In this document: positions 41,648 to 50,524 of the stretch, in pieces
Position numbering within the stretch: the stretch's first letter is position 1
Layout: each line of letters opens with the position of its first letter
From: Trichormus sp. M33_DOE_039
GTDB taxonomy: Bacteria > Cyanobacteriota > Cyanobacteriia > Cyanobacteriales > Nostocaceae
Length of the DNA stretch: 64,000 nt
Assembly (NCBI GenBank): GCA_015296085.1
Contig: DVDT01000112.1
Location: 1 to 64,000 of the forward strand
Direction of reading: 5' to 3'
Position numbers and translations under genes: made by a program
Notes under the pieces: generated by a model
Told to the model about the DNA's origin: nothing
The model's input: the letters and a program-made list of their open reading frames with translations, nothing else
Database searches by the model: none

Positions 41648-41725
41648 TTGGGGATTGGGGATTGGGGATTGGGGATTGGGTAAAAACACCCCTATACCCC
41701 TATACCCCTATACCCCTATACCCCT
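41648..41725. repeat. Two adjacent tandem repeats (TTGGGGA x ~4.7 and CCCCTATA x ~4.5)
   Basis: 41648-41680 is a 7-nt TTGGGGA array and 41689-41725 an 8-nt CCCCTATA array. These are short tandem repeats common in Nostocales, located in the aroF leader between attenuator and start codon. Confidence 0.9.
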
Positions 41726-41764
41726 TTCAAAGCGAGTAGTCTTTTTATCTCAGTCTTGCTTCCG

Positions 41765-41799
41765 AAAAAAAAAAGCCCAGAACCTTTTCAGTTCCGGGC
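41765..41799 (-). terminator. Attenuator terminator of aroF leader
   Basis: On the minus strand GCCCGGAAC (41799-41791) pairs with GTTCTGGGC (41783-41775), nine pairs with one G-U, followed by ten T (41774-41765). The 5' arm CCCGGAA (41798-41792) can instead pair with TTCCGGG (41836-41830) in the leader peptide coding end, giving an antiterminator. Confidence 0.9.
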
Positions 41800-41826
41800 G
41801 CGTATGATTTATCAGCATGACGCTAT

Positions 41827-41889
41827 TTACCCGGAATTTGCTCTGGGCCAAAAGTAAAAGCTATAAAACCAGTTACTTGAATAGGTCAT
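41827..41889 (-). CDS. Aromatic leader peptide of aroF (20 aa), ribosome-mediated attenuator
   Basis: ATG at 41889-41887, TAA at 41829-41827; AAGGAG at 41910-41905, with a possible GTG start three bases earlier improving the spacing. The peptide is MTYSSNWFYSFYFWPRANSG: eight of 20 residues are Phe, Tyr or Trp, seven of them in the eight-residue run WFYSFYFW. Its last codons contain TTCCGGG, the antiterminator strand complementary to the 5' arm of the following terminator. Stalling at aromatic codons would leave this strand free to pair with the terminator arm and allow transcription into aroF. A ribosome reaching the stop would mask it, and the terminator would form. Both layout and codon content fit classical attenuation. 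Confidence 0.88.
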   Translation of the reverse strand: MTYSSNWFYSFYFWPRANSG

Positions 41890-41921
41890 CACGATAAAAT
41901 TTTGCTCCTTAAAAACACAAA

Positions 41922-41991
41922 AACCGCAGAGTACGCTCTGCGGTTCACCGGGCGGTTTCCATTAGGAAACTAATTCACCGCCGGTGAACCG
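41922..41991 (-). promoter_or_regulatory. Pair of mutually exclusive hairpins in the aroF leader
   Basis: Minus-strand order: CGGTTCACCGGCGGT (41991-41977) pairs with ACCGCCCGGTGAACCG (41956-41941; 15 bp, one bulge; inner TTTCC/GGAAA hairpin). AACCGCAGAG (41945-41936) pairs with CTCTGCGGTT (41931-41922), followed by a T-rich tail. The two stems share 41941-41945. This could be a second switch or terminator upstream of the leader peptide. Confidence 0.7.
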
Positions 41992-42081
41992 CCTTAAACC
42001 AAAAATAAAAGTAATAACTGCTGCTGAACATTTTTGAAATGGTAAGCTAAATAGACTGATGTAGGACTTATATTAAAGATA

Positions 42082-42110
42082 AACATAACAGAAGTGTTTG
42101 GTAGCGTCAA
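42082..42110 (-). promoter_or_regulatory. Promoter for aroF leader transcript
   Basis: Minus strand TTGACG (42110-42105), 17-bp spacer, TATGTT (42087-42082). It would start transcription near 42075 and give a leader of about 450 nt containing both hairpin sets and the leader peptide. The rest of the spacer to 42403 shows nothing else clear. Confidence 0.6.
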
Positions 42111-42403
42111 GGCCAGTAAACATCCCAAAAAAAGCGATAAACTCATGAGCAGATGGATCATAGGTAATCATTTCGAGCCAATTACCAAATCCAGAGACTA
42201 CATTTTCTGTGATCCTCACAATGTGGCTGATTGATATTGCTCCCCAAAGTCATATTATATAAATTTTATTTTTAGGTATTAGGTAATGATAACTATCACC
42301 AACTCCAACGGGGAAATGTTGCATCCTATAATTGCGGGAACTTTAACCAAATTGTGCATCTATCTAATCAACTGTTAAGCACAAATTAGTTCAACTTTCA
42401 ATT

Positions 42404-42898
42404 ATGCCCAGGTCTAAAATTTTCACTACATCTTTTGATACTCAAGGAGTTTATCCTTGTCCAGTATGTCGAGTTGGCAAAATTGCTCAGATACCATTGA
42501 TGGAAGCAATGGGGTGTGATTTTTGCCATGAAATTTTTACTGTCAATATTGAACAACAACAAATTAAAATGCCTTCTCGACAACCTCCTTTAGTGTGGCG
42601 ATGGAATGGTTTTAATTGGTCAGAAGTCCAATTAGAAGGTGTGGAATTAGGCTGGGGTTATGGTTTAGCTGCCATTAGTTTTGTAGTTCTGCCGACTTTT
42701 TTAATTGGGACAGTAGCTTATTATTTTCCTCCTCATCCTCATGACATAATTAGTTGGTTGCCATATACCTGGACAATATTAACTTTTTTGTCGCATTTAT
42801 CAATTATTATTTGGCTATTTATAGAAATTTATCAAATACCAGTATCTGCCTATTTACAAGCCTTGGATCGGTGGAGAAATAGACAAATGGAAAGATAG
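42404..42898 (+). CDS. Membrane protein with N-terminal zinc ribbon, unknown
   Basis: 164 aa. YPCPVCRVGK (Cys19, Cys22) and GCDFCHEIF (two Cys) form a CxxC-x15-CxxC zinc ribbon, followed by VWRWNGFNWSEV and two TM helices (about 88-108 and 118-140). It ends with a basic tail. It looks like a conserved cyanobacterial membrane protein of unknown function. Divergent from aroF. Confidence 0.75.
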   Translation: MPRSKIFTTSFDTQGVYPCPVCRVGKIAQIPLMEAMGCDFCHEIFTVNIEQQQIKMPSRQPPLVWRWNGFNWSEVQLEGVELGWGYGLAAISFVVLPTFLIGTVAYYFPPHPHDIISWLPYTWTILTFLSHLSIIIWLFIEIYQIPVSAYLQALDRWRNRQMER

Positions 42899-43114
42899 TC
42901 CGCTGCCAGAAGTATGATAACAGGCTGAAGTTTCGTATAAAAAGTTATTGATAGAGTTAGCTAGCTGCGATAGGGTTATATAATGTCAGAATCTTAACTG
43001 TTTACCGTAGAATCAAATTGTGTAAATGGTAACTCCGAAACAGCCCCATCCTATTTCAAAATATGGAGGGCTATATTTTTCTTCCTTCAAGTTGATTCTC
43101 CATTAAAACATCTT

Positions 43115-43774
43115 ATGAACGAGTTGGAGCGGTACTATAGGGTATTAGAATTAGAACCTGGTGCGACGATTGAGGAAGTTAACCAGGCTTATAAAGATTT
43201 GGTGTTTGTATGGCATCCAGATCGTCTACCTAAAGATAATCTCCGCTTACAACAAAAAGCACAAGACAAACTCAAAGCAATTAATGAAGCGCGGGAAAGA
43301 TTGCGCTCTCTAAAGGGTAAGCATCAACACATTTATCATTCTCCACGACCTCAACCTCAAAAAACAGCCCCAAATGACTATCAGCATGATCATCAGCCAC
43401 CCAAGCAAAATTCAGATTTGAGTGGTAAAGATTTCAGCAGAGCGAATCTCAGTAATAAAGATTTATCGGGTAGAAATCTTAGTTATGCTAATTTGAGTGG
43501 TGCGGATTTGAGTGATACTTTCATGCACAAAGTTATCTTGAGAGGCGCAGATTTATCAGAGGCTAATTTATTTAGAGCCAATTTGCTGTTAGCTGACTTA
43601 AGAGAAGCAAACTTACGTGCTGCTAACTTAATTGGTGCGGATTTAAGTGGTGCGGATTTGCGTGGTGCTGACTTAACTGGTGCAAGAATTCGTTCAGGCG
43701 ATCGCCTGCTGGTAAAATTAATTGGTGCAAACTTAGCTGGTGCAATTATGCCTGATGGTGTGGTGCATAAGTAG
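43115..43774 (+). CDS. J-domain protein with C-terminal pentapeptide repeats
   Basis: 219 aa. An N-terminal J domain (residues 5-62: YYRVLELEPGATIEEVNQAYKDLVFVWHPDRLP, with the HPD motif needed to stimulate Hsp70) is followed by a Pro/Gln-rich linker (~70-100) and then about 20 A(D/N)LxX pentapeptide repeats (ANLSG, ADLSE, ANLFR...) forming a right-handed beta-helix. It is a likely DnaK co-chaperone that brings a repeat-helix scaffold or target-binding surface. The combination is a cyanobacterial speciality. No clear operon partner. Confidence 0.93.
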   Translation: MNELERYYRVLELEPGATIEEVNQAYKDLVFVWHPDRLPKDNLRLQQKAQDKLKAINEARERLRSLKGKHQHIYHSPRPQPQKTAPNDYQHDHQPPKQNSDLSGKDFSRANLSNKDLSGRNLSYANLSGADLSDTFMHKVILRGADLSEANLFRANLLLADLREANLRAANLIGADLSGADLRGADLTGARIRSGDRLLVKLIGANLAGAIMPDGVVHK

Positions 43775-43833
43775 TCATTAGTCATTGGTTTTTATACCCC
43801 TTATCTATTCCCTACTCGTTATTCTCTATTTCC

Positions 43834-44658
43834 ATGAACATTGCAATTATTGGGTGCGGCTACGTTGGTTGTGCTGTCGCTAAATATTGGCGGCAAAATT
43901 CATCTTTTAACATTACTGTGACTACAACTACACCTGAACGTGTGTCATCATTACAATCTATTGCTGACAAAGTGATTGTGACCACAGGGGATGATTTAGA
44001 GGGTTTAAAATCAGCTACCGAAAATCAAGATGTTGTGTTATTAACTGTTGGTGCAAAAGGAGGAATTAGGTATCAAGAAACTTATTTAAATACTGCTCAT
44101 AATTTAGTTACTATTCTCAAGCAAAATCCTCATGTCAAACAATTAATATATACAAGTACCTTTTCTGTTTATGGCGATCGCAATGGTGAATGGGTAGATG
44201 AAGAAACACCTGCTCAACCTACCACTTCTAAGGGCGAACTGATGCAGGAGACAGAAGAAGCCTTACTAGAAGCTGATAGTGAAAATATGCGCGTTTGTAT
44301 CTTGCGATTAGCAGGTATTTATGGTGATGGTAGGGAACTGATCAAAATCTTTAGTCGCTTTGCTGGTAAAACTCGTGCTGGTAGTGGTAGTGAGATTGCC
44401 AACTGGATTCATTTAGATGATATTGTCGCAGCTATAGAATTTGTCAGAAATAAGCAATTACAAGGGATTTTTAATTTATTGAATGATGCCCGTATCACTA
44501 ATAAAGAACTACTGGATACACTCTTATCAAAATATAATCTACCCTTAATATGTTGGGATAGTTCAGTAAAGAGCGATCGCCTATATAATGCTACAGTCTC
44601 TAACCGGAAAATCAAAGCCGCAGGCTATCAATTAATCCATCCCCAAATCATTTTTTAG
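43834..44658 (+). CDS. NAD(P)-dependent epimerase/SDR-like protein
   Basis: 274 aa. Rossmann start MNIAIIGCGYVGCAVAKYW with GxGxxG, then LIYTSTFSVYGDRNGEWVDEETPAQP, the substrate/active-site segment of extended SDRs (Thr/Ser and Tyr of VYG), and IHLDDIVAAIEFV. The usual YxxxK pair is not evident (SKGELMQ), as in YeeZ-like members. Substrate unknown. The hydrolase gene follows 22 bp downstream. Confidence 0.82.
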   Translation: MNIAIIGCGYVGCAVAKYWRQNSSFNITVTTTTPERVSSLQSIADKVIVTTGDDLEGLKSATENQDVVLLTVGAKGGIRYQETYLNTAHNLVTILKQNPHVKQLIYTSTFSVYGDRNGEWVDEETPAQPTTSKGELMQETEEALLEADSENMRVCILRLAGIYGDGRELIKIFSRFAGKTRAGSGSEIANWIHLDDIVAAIEFVRNKQLQGIFNLLNDARITNKELLDTLLSKYNLPLICWDSSVKSDRLYNATVSNRKIKAAGYQLIHPQIIF

Positions 44659-44680
44659 TAAATATCAAATTCTGGGAATT

Positions 44681-45592
44681 ATGCAAGCATCTCTACCCAC
44701 CCAGTTTTATATTTGGCAGAATTATCGATGTGCATACAAAGTACATCAACCAGATAAATCCCCAGATGAAGGGATACCTTTATTATTAATTCATCCGATT
44801 GGTGTAGGTTTATCTGGGAAATTTTGGCAACGCTTTGTTAATGAATGGTTTAATCAAGGACATCACAATCTTATTTACTATTCTGATTTATTGGGATGTG
44901 GTGAAAGCGATAAACCTCATGTGGCTTATACTCCCAAAGATTGGGCAGAACAATTACAATACTTGGTGCAGAATGTTATCCATAAACCTGTAATTGTTGT
45001 AGTACAAGGTGCTTTGCTAGCAGTAGCATTAGAATTAGTGCAACTAGAATCAAACTTAATTGCTGGTTTAGTGTTTGCTTGTCCTCCAACTTGGACTGTA
45101 ATTTCAAATAAATATCCAGCATGGCGACAAAAATTCTTTTGGAATCTTTTCGATTCACCTCTTGGGAATGCTTTTTATCGCTATGCACGCACTCCTAAAT
45201 TTTTACATTCCTTTTCTACCCGCCGATTGTTTGCCGTAGCCGATGCGGTTGATGGAGAGTGGTTAAACACTCTAGCCGCAGACGCAGCAAATACAGCTAC
45301 TCGTTACGCTGTCTTTTCCTTTTTAGCCGGATTTTGGAAGCAGGATTACAGTAGCTTGATTGCTACTATCCAAAAACCCACACTGGTAGTTTTAGGAGAA
45401 TCAGCTACTAGTATGAGTAAGGAAGGAGAAACAGACACACCAGATAGAACTTTAGCCAATTATCTCGCTTGTTTACAACAAGGTACTGGGATAAAAATAC
45501 CGGGGAGAAATGTTCTACCTTACGAGTCTACTACTGAATTTGTCAGAGCGATCGCGCCATTCGTGGAGAGATTATCTGCAAAAAGTTTTTAG
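44681..45592 (+). CDS. Alpha/beta hydrolase fold protein lacking the nucleophile motif
   Basis: 303 aa with alpha/beta hydrolase features: oxyanion region LLLIHPIGVGLSGKFWQRF, YYSDLLGCGESDKP and the lid/core helices. At the nucleophile elbow, where GxSxG is expected, the sequence reads VVVQGALLAVALEL, without Ser, Cys or Asp. It may be non-catalytic or use another chemistry. The C-terminal His position (KIPGRNVLPYESTTEFVRAI) is also not obvious. It lies just after the SDR gene and is likely in the same operon. Confidence 0.75.
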   Translation: MQASLPTQFYIWQNYRCAYKVHQPDKSPDEGIPLLLIHPIGVGLSGKFWQRFVNEWFNQGHHNLIYYSDLLGCGESDKPHVAYTPKDWAEQLQYLVQNVIHKPVIVVVQGALLAVALELVQLESNLIAGLVFACPPTWTVISNKYPAWRQKFFWNLFDSPLGNAFYRYARTPKFLHSFSTRRLFAVADAVDGEWLNTLAADAANTATRYAVFSFLAGFWKQDYSSLIATIQKPTLVVLGESATSMSKEGETDTPDRTLANYLACLQQGTGIKIPGRNVLPYESTTEFVRAIAPFVERLSAKSF

Positions 45593-45725
45593 AATTCATC
45601 CTCTAGACACAAGCCTGATGATAGGTTCTTGCCAGTCCTGAATTTTGGCACTCTTCTTAATGAAATGGTGCGTTAGGGTAATATCATAACCCTCTATTTC
45701 AGAATTATCTTCAGGAGTCGATAAA

Positions 45726-46067
45726 ATGTTTCGCAGATTATTGCTGGCTGTGTTGTTAGTAATGATAATTTGGCTGGGATTATTATCAAACCCTGCTACA
45801 TCACAGCAAGTTGAATCTCGACTCAATAATTTACAAGCCGATTTAAATCGTGTTGAGTCGCGGTTAAGTCAAATAGAATCAACATTGAATCAAACTCGAC
45901 TCTCTCCATCTCCGAGAACATCAGTTACAGTCCCTCCAACTTCTAGAAGAAATGTATCACCACCGGAACGGGAGCAGATGTTTGATAGACTAGCAACTTT
46001 AGTCATTGAATTAAAGCAGCAAGTTAATAAATTAGAGACAAGAGTTACTCAACTAGAATCACGTTAA
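45726..46067 (+). CDS. Exported or membrane-anchored coiled-coil protein, unknown
   Basis: 113 aa. An N-terminal hydrophobic segment (FRRLLLAVLLVMIIWLGLLSN) is followed by PATSQQ, a plausible signal cleavage site, then two heptad coiled coils (VESRLNNLQADLNRVESRLSQIESTL and LVIELKQQVNKLETRVTQLESR) joined by a Ser/Pro/Thr-rich linker. Small periplasmic coiled-coil protein; function not recognisable. Confidence 0.7.
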   Translation: MFRRLLLAVLLVMIIWLGLLSNPATSQQVESRLNNLQADLNRVESRLSQIESTLNQTRLSPSPRTSVTVPPTSRRNVSPPEREQMFDRLATLVIELKQQVNKLETRVTQLESR

Positions 46068-46126
46068 ATCATCTACATTTTCACAATTCGAGGAACAGCG
46101 ATTGCAGTTCTATCTGTCATGACAGA

Positions 46127-47449
46127 TTACGAAAAATTGTCCGCTTTTACCTGTGAGAATACACGGTAAGTATCTAGATTATTTTGTGCATTATCAGTTA
46201 ATTTATCTGCGGGAACTTTCAGCAAATTATATTCCACATTTTCTGCATAAATGGCAAATGTAATATTAAAAACTTCTATAAAATAAATAATCCATTTGCA
46301 TTCATCTTCCGATAGATGCTGATAGTAACTAATCAGAGATGCAATACGAGTTTCTAAATGACTCCGGGAATGTGGACAAATCAAAATAATCTTCAACAAA
46401 ATAATTACTAAAGTGATAGGATGACCCTGAGAAATTAATAAAGTAAATAATTCTGAAGGCTCATGCCTATTTTCTGTAGTTAAGTAATCAATTAATTTAT
46501 TACAAATTCTCAGTAATAAATTTTTGTTAATTATCTCGGCATCCATTTCAGTTTTCCATTCAAAAATCTTATCTTTTAAGGAGTGCCTCAACAACAATAC
46601 TAGTTCTTGATTACCAACTGATAAAAATAAGTATTTCTGTAAACTAACTTTAAACTCTTTTAAGGTTTGATTATCAGTTTGTTTGATAAATATATTTGCT
46701 ATGTTTTCGTAACTGAACTTACCTTTCTTAGCTACAATTCTTTTGATGAGATGCAAAACATTATCACCCAAAATACTGGGGTTATTGTAGCGTGTGTTGC
46801 TGGATGCTTCAGACTGCGAGCGAGCGATATACATTGCTAAATCAAACTTATATCTGTCTTTCATTTGTCTATAAAGTTTGATTGCCGCTTCTTGTTGTTC
46901 CTTGGGTTTATCGGTATCTAAAGATTGGGCTACTAATAAGTAAGCAGCATAGCGATCGCTCCAATGACTCTTGCTGGTATGCTCATTTTTATAGTTAAAT
47001 ATTCTTAGTTCTTGATAATCTGAACTATTAATAAATTTAGTGAGCCTACTTCTATATAAATTGGCATTTTTAGAAATATTTTTACTGTTGGCATCAGGTA
47101 ATTCTGAAAATATGTTAATTAGGTCTTGAATGTATTGATGTTTTCTTCTAGTTGCCCAATTATTAATTAAAATATAACAACAGCGTTTGAGTGTATGATG
47201 AAAGTCCTGTTCATCAGCTAGCAATAAAAGTTTTTGAATTATTGGTATATGATTTAAGTTGTCTGATGTCAGACAATCAATGAATAAACGTTGAAATTCT
47301 TGTAAAACATTTTCTGGTGGATAAGCATTTACAATTTCCATAAAGAAACTGTAAATTTTCTCCTGTAGCATCGGTAGATTTATCTCTTGAGAGTTTAACT
47401 TAACAGTATCTTGATAAAGTAGATTCCTGAGTAAAGTATTGGCGGTCAT
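46127..47449 (-). CDS. Uncharacterised helical protein
   Basis: Start placed at ATG 47449 (TANTLLRNLLYQDT); an upstream TTG (47521) would add an unlikely segment. About 440 aa, almost all helix and rich in Leu/Ile/Lys/Asn, with no signal peptide or TM. It looks like alpha-solenoid repeats (PENVLQEFQRLFIDCL, HIPIIQKLLLLADEQDFHHTLKRCCYILINNW, KEQQEAAIKLYRQMKDRY). It resembles conserved cyanobacterial hypothetical proteins; no function can be given. Confidence 0.7.
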   Translation of the reverse strand: MTANTLLRNLLYQDTVKLNSQEINLPMLQEKIYSFFMEIVNAYPPENVLQEFQRLFIDCLTSDNLNHIPIIQKLLLLADEQDFHHTLKRCCYILINNWATRRKHQYIQDLINIFSELPDANSKNISKNANLYRSRLTKFINSSDYQELRIFNYKNEHTSKSHWSDRYAAYLLVAQSLDTDKPKEQQEAAIKLYRQMKDRYKFDLAMYIARSQSEASSNTRYNNPSILGDNVLHLIKRIVAKKGKFSYENIANIFIKQTDNQTLKEFKVSLQKYLFLSVGNQELVLLLRHSLKDKIFEWKTEMDAEIINKNLLLRICNKLIDYLTTENRHEPSELFTLLISQGHPITLVIILLKIILICPHSRSHLETRIASLISYYQHLSEDECKWIIYFIEVFNITFAIYAENVEYNLLKVPADKLTDNAQNNLDTYRVFSQVKADNFS

Positions 47450-47880
47450 GCAAGTTCTCAAGACCCTTGAGGTTGTGAGTTTTATTGTTATTAGCTTACC
47501 CTTAACAGATAGGGCTATCAATCAGTTTATTCAAAGCTACATTAATTTTTTACTATAAATTAGTAAATTTACGCTGTAGTTAGTTATTAATGATCATAGT
47601 TATCGGCTATAAGTCAGAAAAAATACCTATATTTACTAATTTTATCTCCATCATGGCGAGTCAGAAAAACCCTCCACTATCTCTGCATTAGATGGATACG
47701 AGTCAGTAGTGAGCGTTGCATAAATCCGGGATGAATCAACTAAATACAAGTATTTATTTTTACTTGAAATATATGCAACGTCGAAGTTTTTTACTCCAAT
47801 GCCCAATAAAGGCAGTTGCTCACGGGGGAAACACCCATGACCGAACTGCCCCCCAATCCCAATGCCCATTCCCTCAATAT
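47450..47880. other. Intergenic with a GGCAGTT inverted repeat
   Basis: Spacer between two minus-strand genes. GGCAGTT (47812-47818) and AACTGCC (47845-47851) bracket a CACGGGGGAAACACCC segment, a dispersed-repeat-like hairpin just downstream of the DHS-like stop. Nothing else recognised. Confidence 0.5.
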
Positions 47881-49032
47881 TTATTTCCGAATCGGTGTCC
47901 CACAGGGATAAGTTGCTACCTCTGCATCAGTGGCAACTTTTTCTGTTGCTTGGTCTTTGGCTGTCAAATAATCGGTGCGGAGTTTGTCTAGTAATGCTGG
48001 ACGCTGATCATATAACCGCTTGAGAGGACGGGGTTGACACTGGTTGAGGACATAAGCTGTCACCAATGGTAGTGCGATTGTGCTATCGGTGTAACAAACA
48101 ATGGTGCTGGGTAATTCTTCCGGGTCAATCTTACCCCAACTAACGGCCTCAGAAGGTGTTGCACCAGATAGCCCACCGGTATCAGGACGGGCATCGGTGA
48201 ACTGGACGAAGAAATCATGTCCCCGTTCTTCTAAGCCTAAAACTTCGTGAATCTGCGGTTGAGTTTGGAGTAAAAAGTTTTTCGGACTACCACCGCCTAG
48301 AATTACTGCTGCGCTGCTACCTTCCCCTTCTCTGGCATTGTAGGCGATCGCAGCTGTTTCATTCACATCAATAGCTGGATCTAATACCAACTGTGAACCT
48401 TCCAACGCTAAAGCGGCTACATTCATCCCAATAGAACTATCACCAGGGGAAGATGTATAGATAGGTACGCCATATTCATAAGCTGTAGCTAATAAACAAG
48501 AATGCTGCACTCCTAATTGCTTCTCTACTTCCCGCACATACTTGCCTAGCAAATAATGAAACTCAGCTGTTCCCATGCGCTTTTGGAAGGGTTCAGCTTG
48601 CAGGACTTTGCGAATGAATGCGTCCGTTTCTAGCAAGACATCATACCCAAAGATGATGTCATAAATTCTGATTGTGCCTTCCTCCCGCAATTTCACATCA
48701 TCTAAAAATGGGTTGCCAGCAAACAATTCAAAACCCAAACCATAGTGCATATCATGGTAAAGATTTGCACCGGTGCTAATCATCCAGTCAATGAAGCCGT
48801 TACGGATTAGGGGTGCTAATGCAGACACACCAAAACCAGCTGGTGTCATTGCACCGGAAAGACTAACGCCCACGGTGACACCATCTTTTAAAACATCACG
48901 AGCCAATAATTGACAAGCTTCCCGCAACCGCGCTGAGTTGTAAGCGGTAAAGTAATTGTCAATCAAATCCACCACACTGATATCTGCTGACATCGGGATG
49001 GGTGCAATTTTTTTACCCAAATGTTTTGCCAT
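47881..49032 (-). CDS. speY: Deoxyhypusine synthase-like protein, probable homospermidine synthase
   Basis: 383 aa of the deoxyhypusine synthase family: [43 protein letters not shown] (NAD and substrate region), [58 protein letters not shown] with the Lys-containing active-site end. Bacteria lack eIF5A, and DHS-like proteins of cyanobacteria have been shown to make homospermidine from putrescine with NAD; the symbol follows that usage. AGGGAG lies about 8 bp before the ATG. Cytoplasmic, monocistronic, divergent from aroE. Confidence 0.88.
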   Translation of the reverse strand: MAKHLGKKIAPIPMSADISVVDLIDNYFTAYNSARLREACQLLARDVLKDGVTVGVSLSGAMTPAGFGVSALAPLIRNGFIDWMISTGANLYHDMHYGLGFELFAGNPFLDDVKLREEGTIRIYDIIFGYDVLLETDAFIRKVLQAEPFQKRMGTAEFHYLLGKYVREVEKQLGVQHSCLLATAYEYGVPIYTSSPGDSSIGMNVAALALEGSQLVLDPAIDVNETAAIAYNAREGEGSSAAVILGGGSPKNFLLQTQPQIHEVLGLEERGHDFFVQFTDARPDTGGLSGATPSEAVSWGKIDPEELPSTIVCYTDSTIALPLVTAYVLNQCQPRPLKRLYDQRPALLDKLRTDYLTAKDQATEKVATDAEVATYPCGTPIRK

Positions 49033-49290
49033 CTAGAGACTCCCTAACAGTAAATACGCCGAATCTAGTATTACAACAAATCACGCTTAATCAACACTTG
49101 CCGCTTTTAGCTTAACCTTAATGTTCAAATGAGGTAGAGGGCGGGAAGGAAGAAAAATGTATTTGTTGATTTCATTTTCTGCTATTGGCTCGCTGTCCTT
49201 GCATCTGCTCTTCGCACACCTATGATATTCTTACGCAAAGGAAGCTGTGGCGAAAATTGCAACGCCCTAATGACTATTGACTAAATAACC

Positions 49291-50160
49291 ATGATTACAG
49301 GCAAAACTAAGTTACTAGGGGTGATTGGGCATCCGGTGGGACATTCGCTCTCACCCGTGATGCACAATGCCGCGATCGCTCATTTGGGTTTAGATTATGT
49401 GTATCTACCATTACCGATCGCTCCACAAGATTTAGAAGTGGCGATCGCAGGTTTAGCCGCTGTGGGTGTTGTTGGTTTTAGTGTGACTATTCCCCATAAA
49501 CAGGCAATTATGCCTCTAATTTCAGAAATTACGCCCCTAGCTCAAGCTATAGGTGCAGTCAATACAGTCAGCCGTAAAGATAACCAATGGGTAGGTACAA
49601 ACACTGATATTATAGGATTTATTGACCCTTTACAAACCACCTATCAGCAAAACTGGAGTCAAAAAATAGCCGTCATTTTAGGTAATGGTGGCGCAGCTAG
49701 GGCGGTGGTTGCAGGCTGTCACCAACTAGGTTTTGCAGAAATTCATGTAGTGGGAAGAAATATAGGGCGATTAAAAGAATTCCAGCAGAGTTGGGAACAT
49801 TTACCCATCGCGGAAAATTTACAAGTGCATACCTGGGATAAATTAGTACAACTGATTCCCCAAGCTAACTTACTGGTAAATACGACACCTATCGGGATGT
49901 ATCCTCAAGTAGATGAATCGCCTGTGAGTGCAGATGAAATGGTGAATTTACCAACAGGTGCGATCGCCTATGATTTAATCTATATCCCCCAACCTACCAA
50001 ATTTCTCCGATACGCACAACAACAAGGTGTGATCGTCATAGACGGCTTAGAAATGCTGGTGCAGCAAGGAGTTGCAGCTTTAAAAATTTGGTTACAGCGA
50101 GACGATATCCCTGTAGATGTTATGCGTCAAGCGTTGAAAAAGCAACTAGGTTTGGGGTAA
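49291..50160 (+). CDS. aroE: Shikimate dehydrogenase
   Basis: 289 aa. The N-terminal shikimate domain has GVIGHPVGHSLSPVMHN (SLSP binds shikimate), GFSVTIPHKQ (catalytic Lys) and GAVNTV. The NADP domain has VILGNGGAARAVVAGC with GxGGxxxA and NRx-like GRNIGRLKEF. Asp in NTDIIGF is the second catalytic residue. It reduces 3-dehydroshikimate. It shares the pathway with aroF in this window but is not in its operon. Full length for the family. Confidence 0.96.
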   Translation: MITGKTKLLGVIGHPVGHSLSPVMHNAAIAHLGLDYVYLPLPIAPQDLEVAIAGLAAVGVVGFSVTIPHKQAIMPLISEITPLAQAIGAVNTVSRKDNQWVGTNTDIIGFIDPLQTTYQQNWSQKIAVILGNGGAARAVVAGCHQLGFAEIHVVGRNIGRLKEFQQSWEHLPIAENLQVHTWDKLVQLIPQANLLVNTTPIGMYPQVDESPVSADEMVNLPTGAIAYDLIYIPQPTKFLRYAQQQGVIVIDGLEMLVQQGVAALKIWLQRDDIPVDVMRQALKKQLGLG

Positions 50161-50524
50161 GAGTCGGAAGTCGATCAAAAATCAAGGAAATAGACTCTAA
50201 ATATTTAGCTAAAAGTGAAGAGTGCGATCGCCATCTTTGTAATGACGTAAACTCAAATCAACTCGACGAATGAATTCAACATACCCTACGGGTAAGCTTA
50301 CGCCATCGTAAGAGAAGCAAGCTACAAAATTCAAAATTAAATACAGCTACCCACAAGGGGCGTTCGCGTAGCAGTACGGAGTATGGTTTTGAACTTAGCT
50401 TTTTTTCATAAATAGTTTCCAGAGAAAAAGCTCATTTTTCTGAATTTTATTGCATAAAGCTGGATTCTTGGGCTGAATATTAATCAAATCCATCGTGTTT
50501 GTCTACTAATATAAGTTCAAGATT
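50161..50524. repeat. Intergenic with dispersed-repeat fragments
   Basis: 364-bp spacer. 50280-50330 (ACGGGTAAGCTTACGCCATCG) and 50350-50390 (GGGGCGTTCGCGTAGCAGT) look like remnants of short Nostoc repeats. No gene recognised. Upstream of the methyltransferase no clear promoter was seen. Confidence 0.45.

Noticed and set aside
41648-41725. Tandem repeats as a CRISPR array
   Set aside because: Units are 7-8 nt without spacers; these are simple tandem repeats.
47651-47991. Short ORFs over the end of the speY-like gene
   Set aside because: They overlap the conserved DHS-like coding end and a dispersed-repeat hairpin; no coding evidence.
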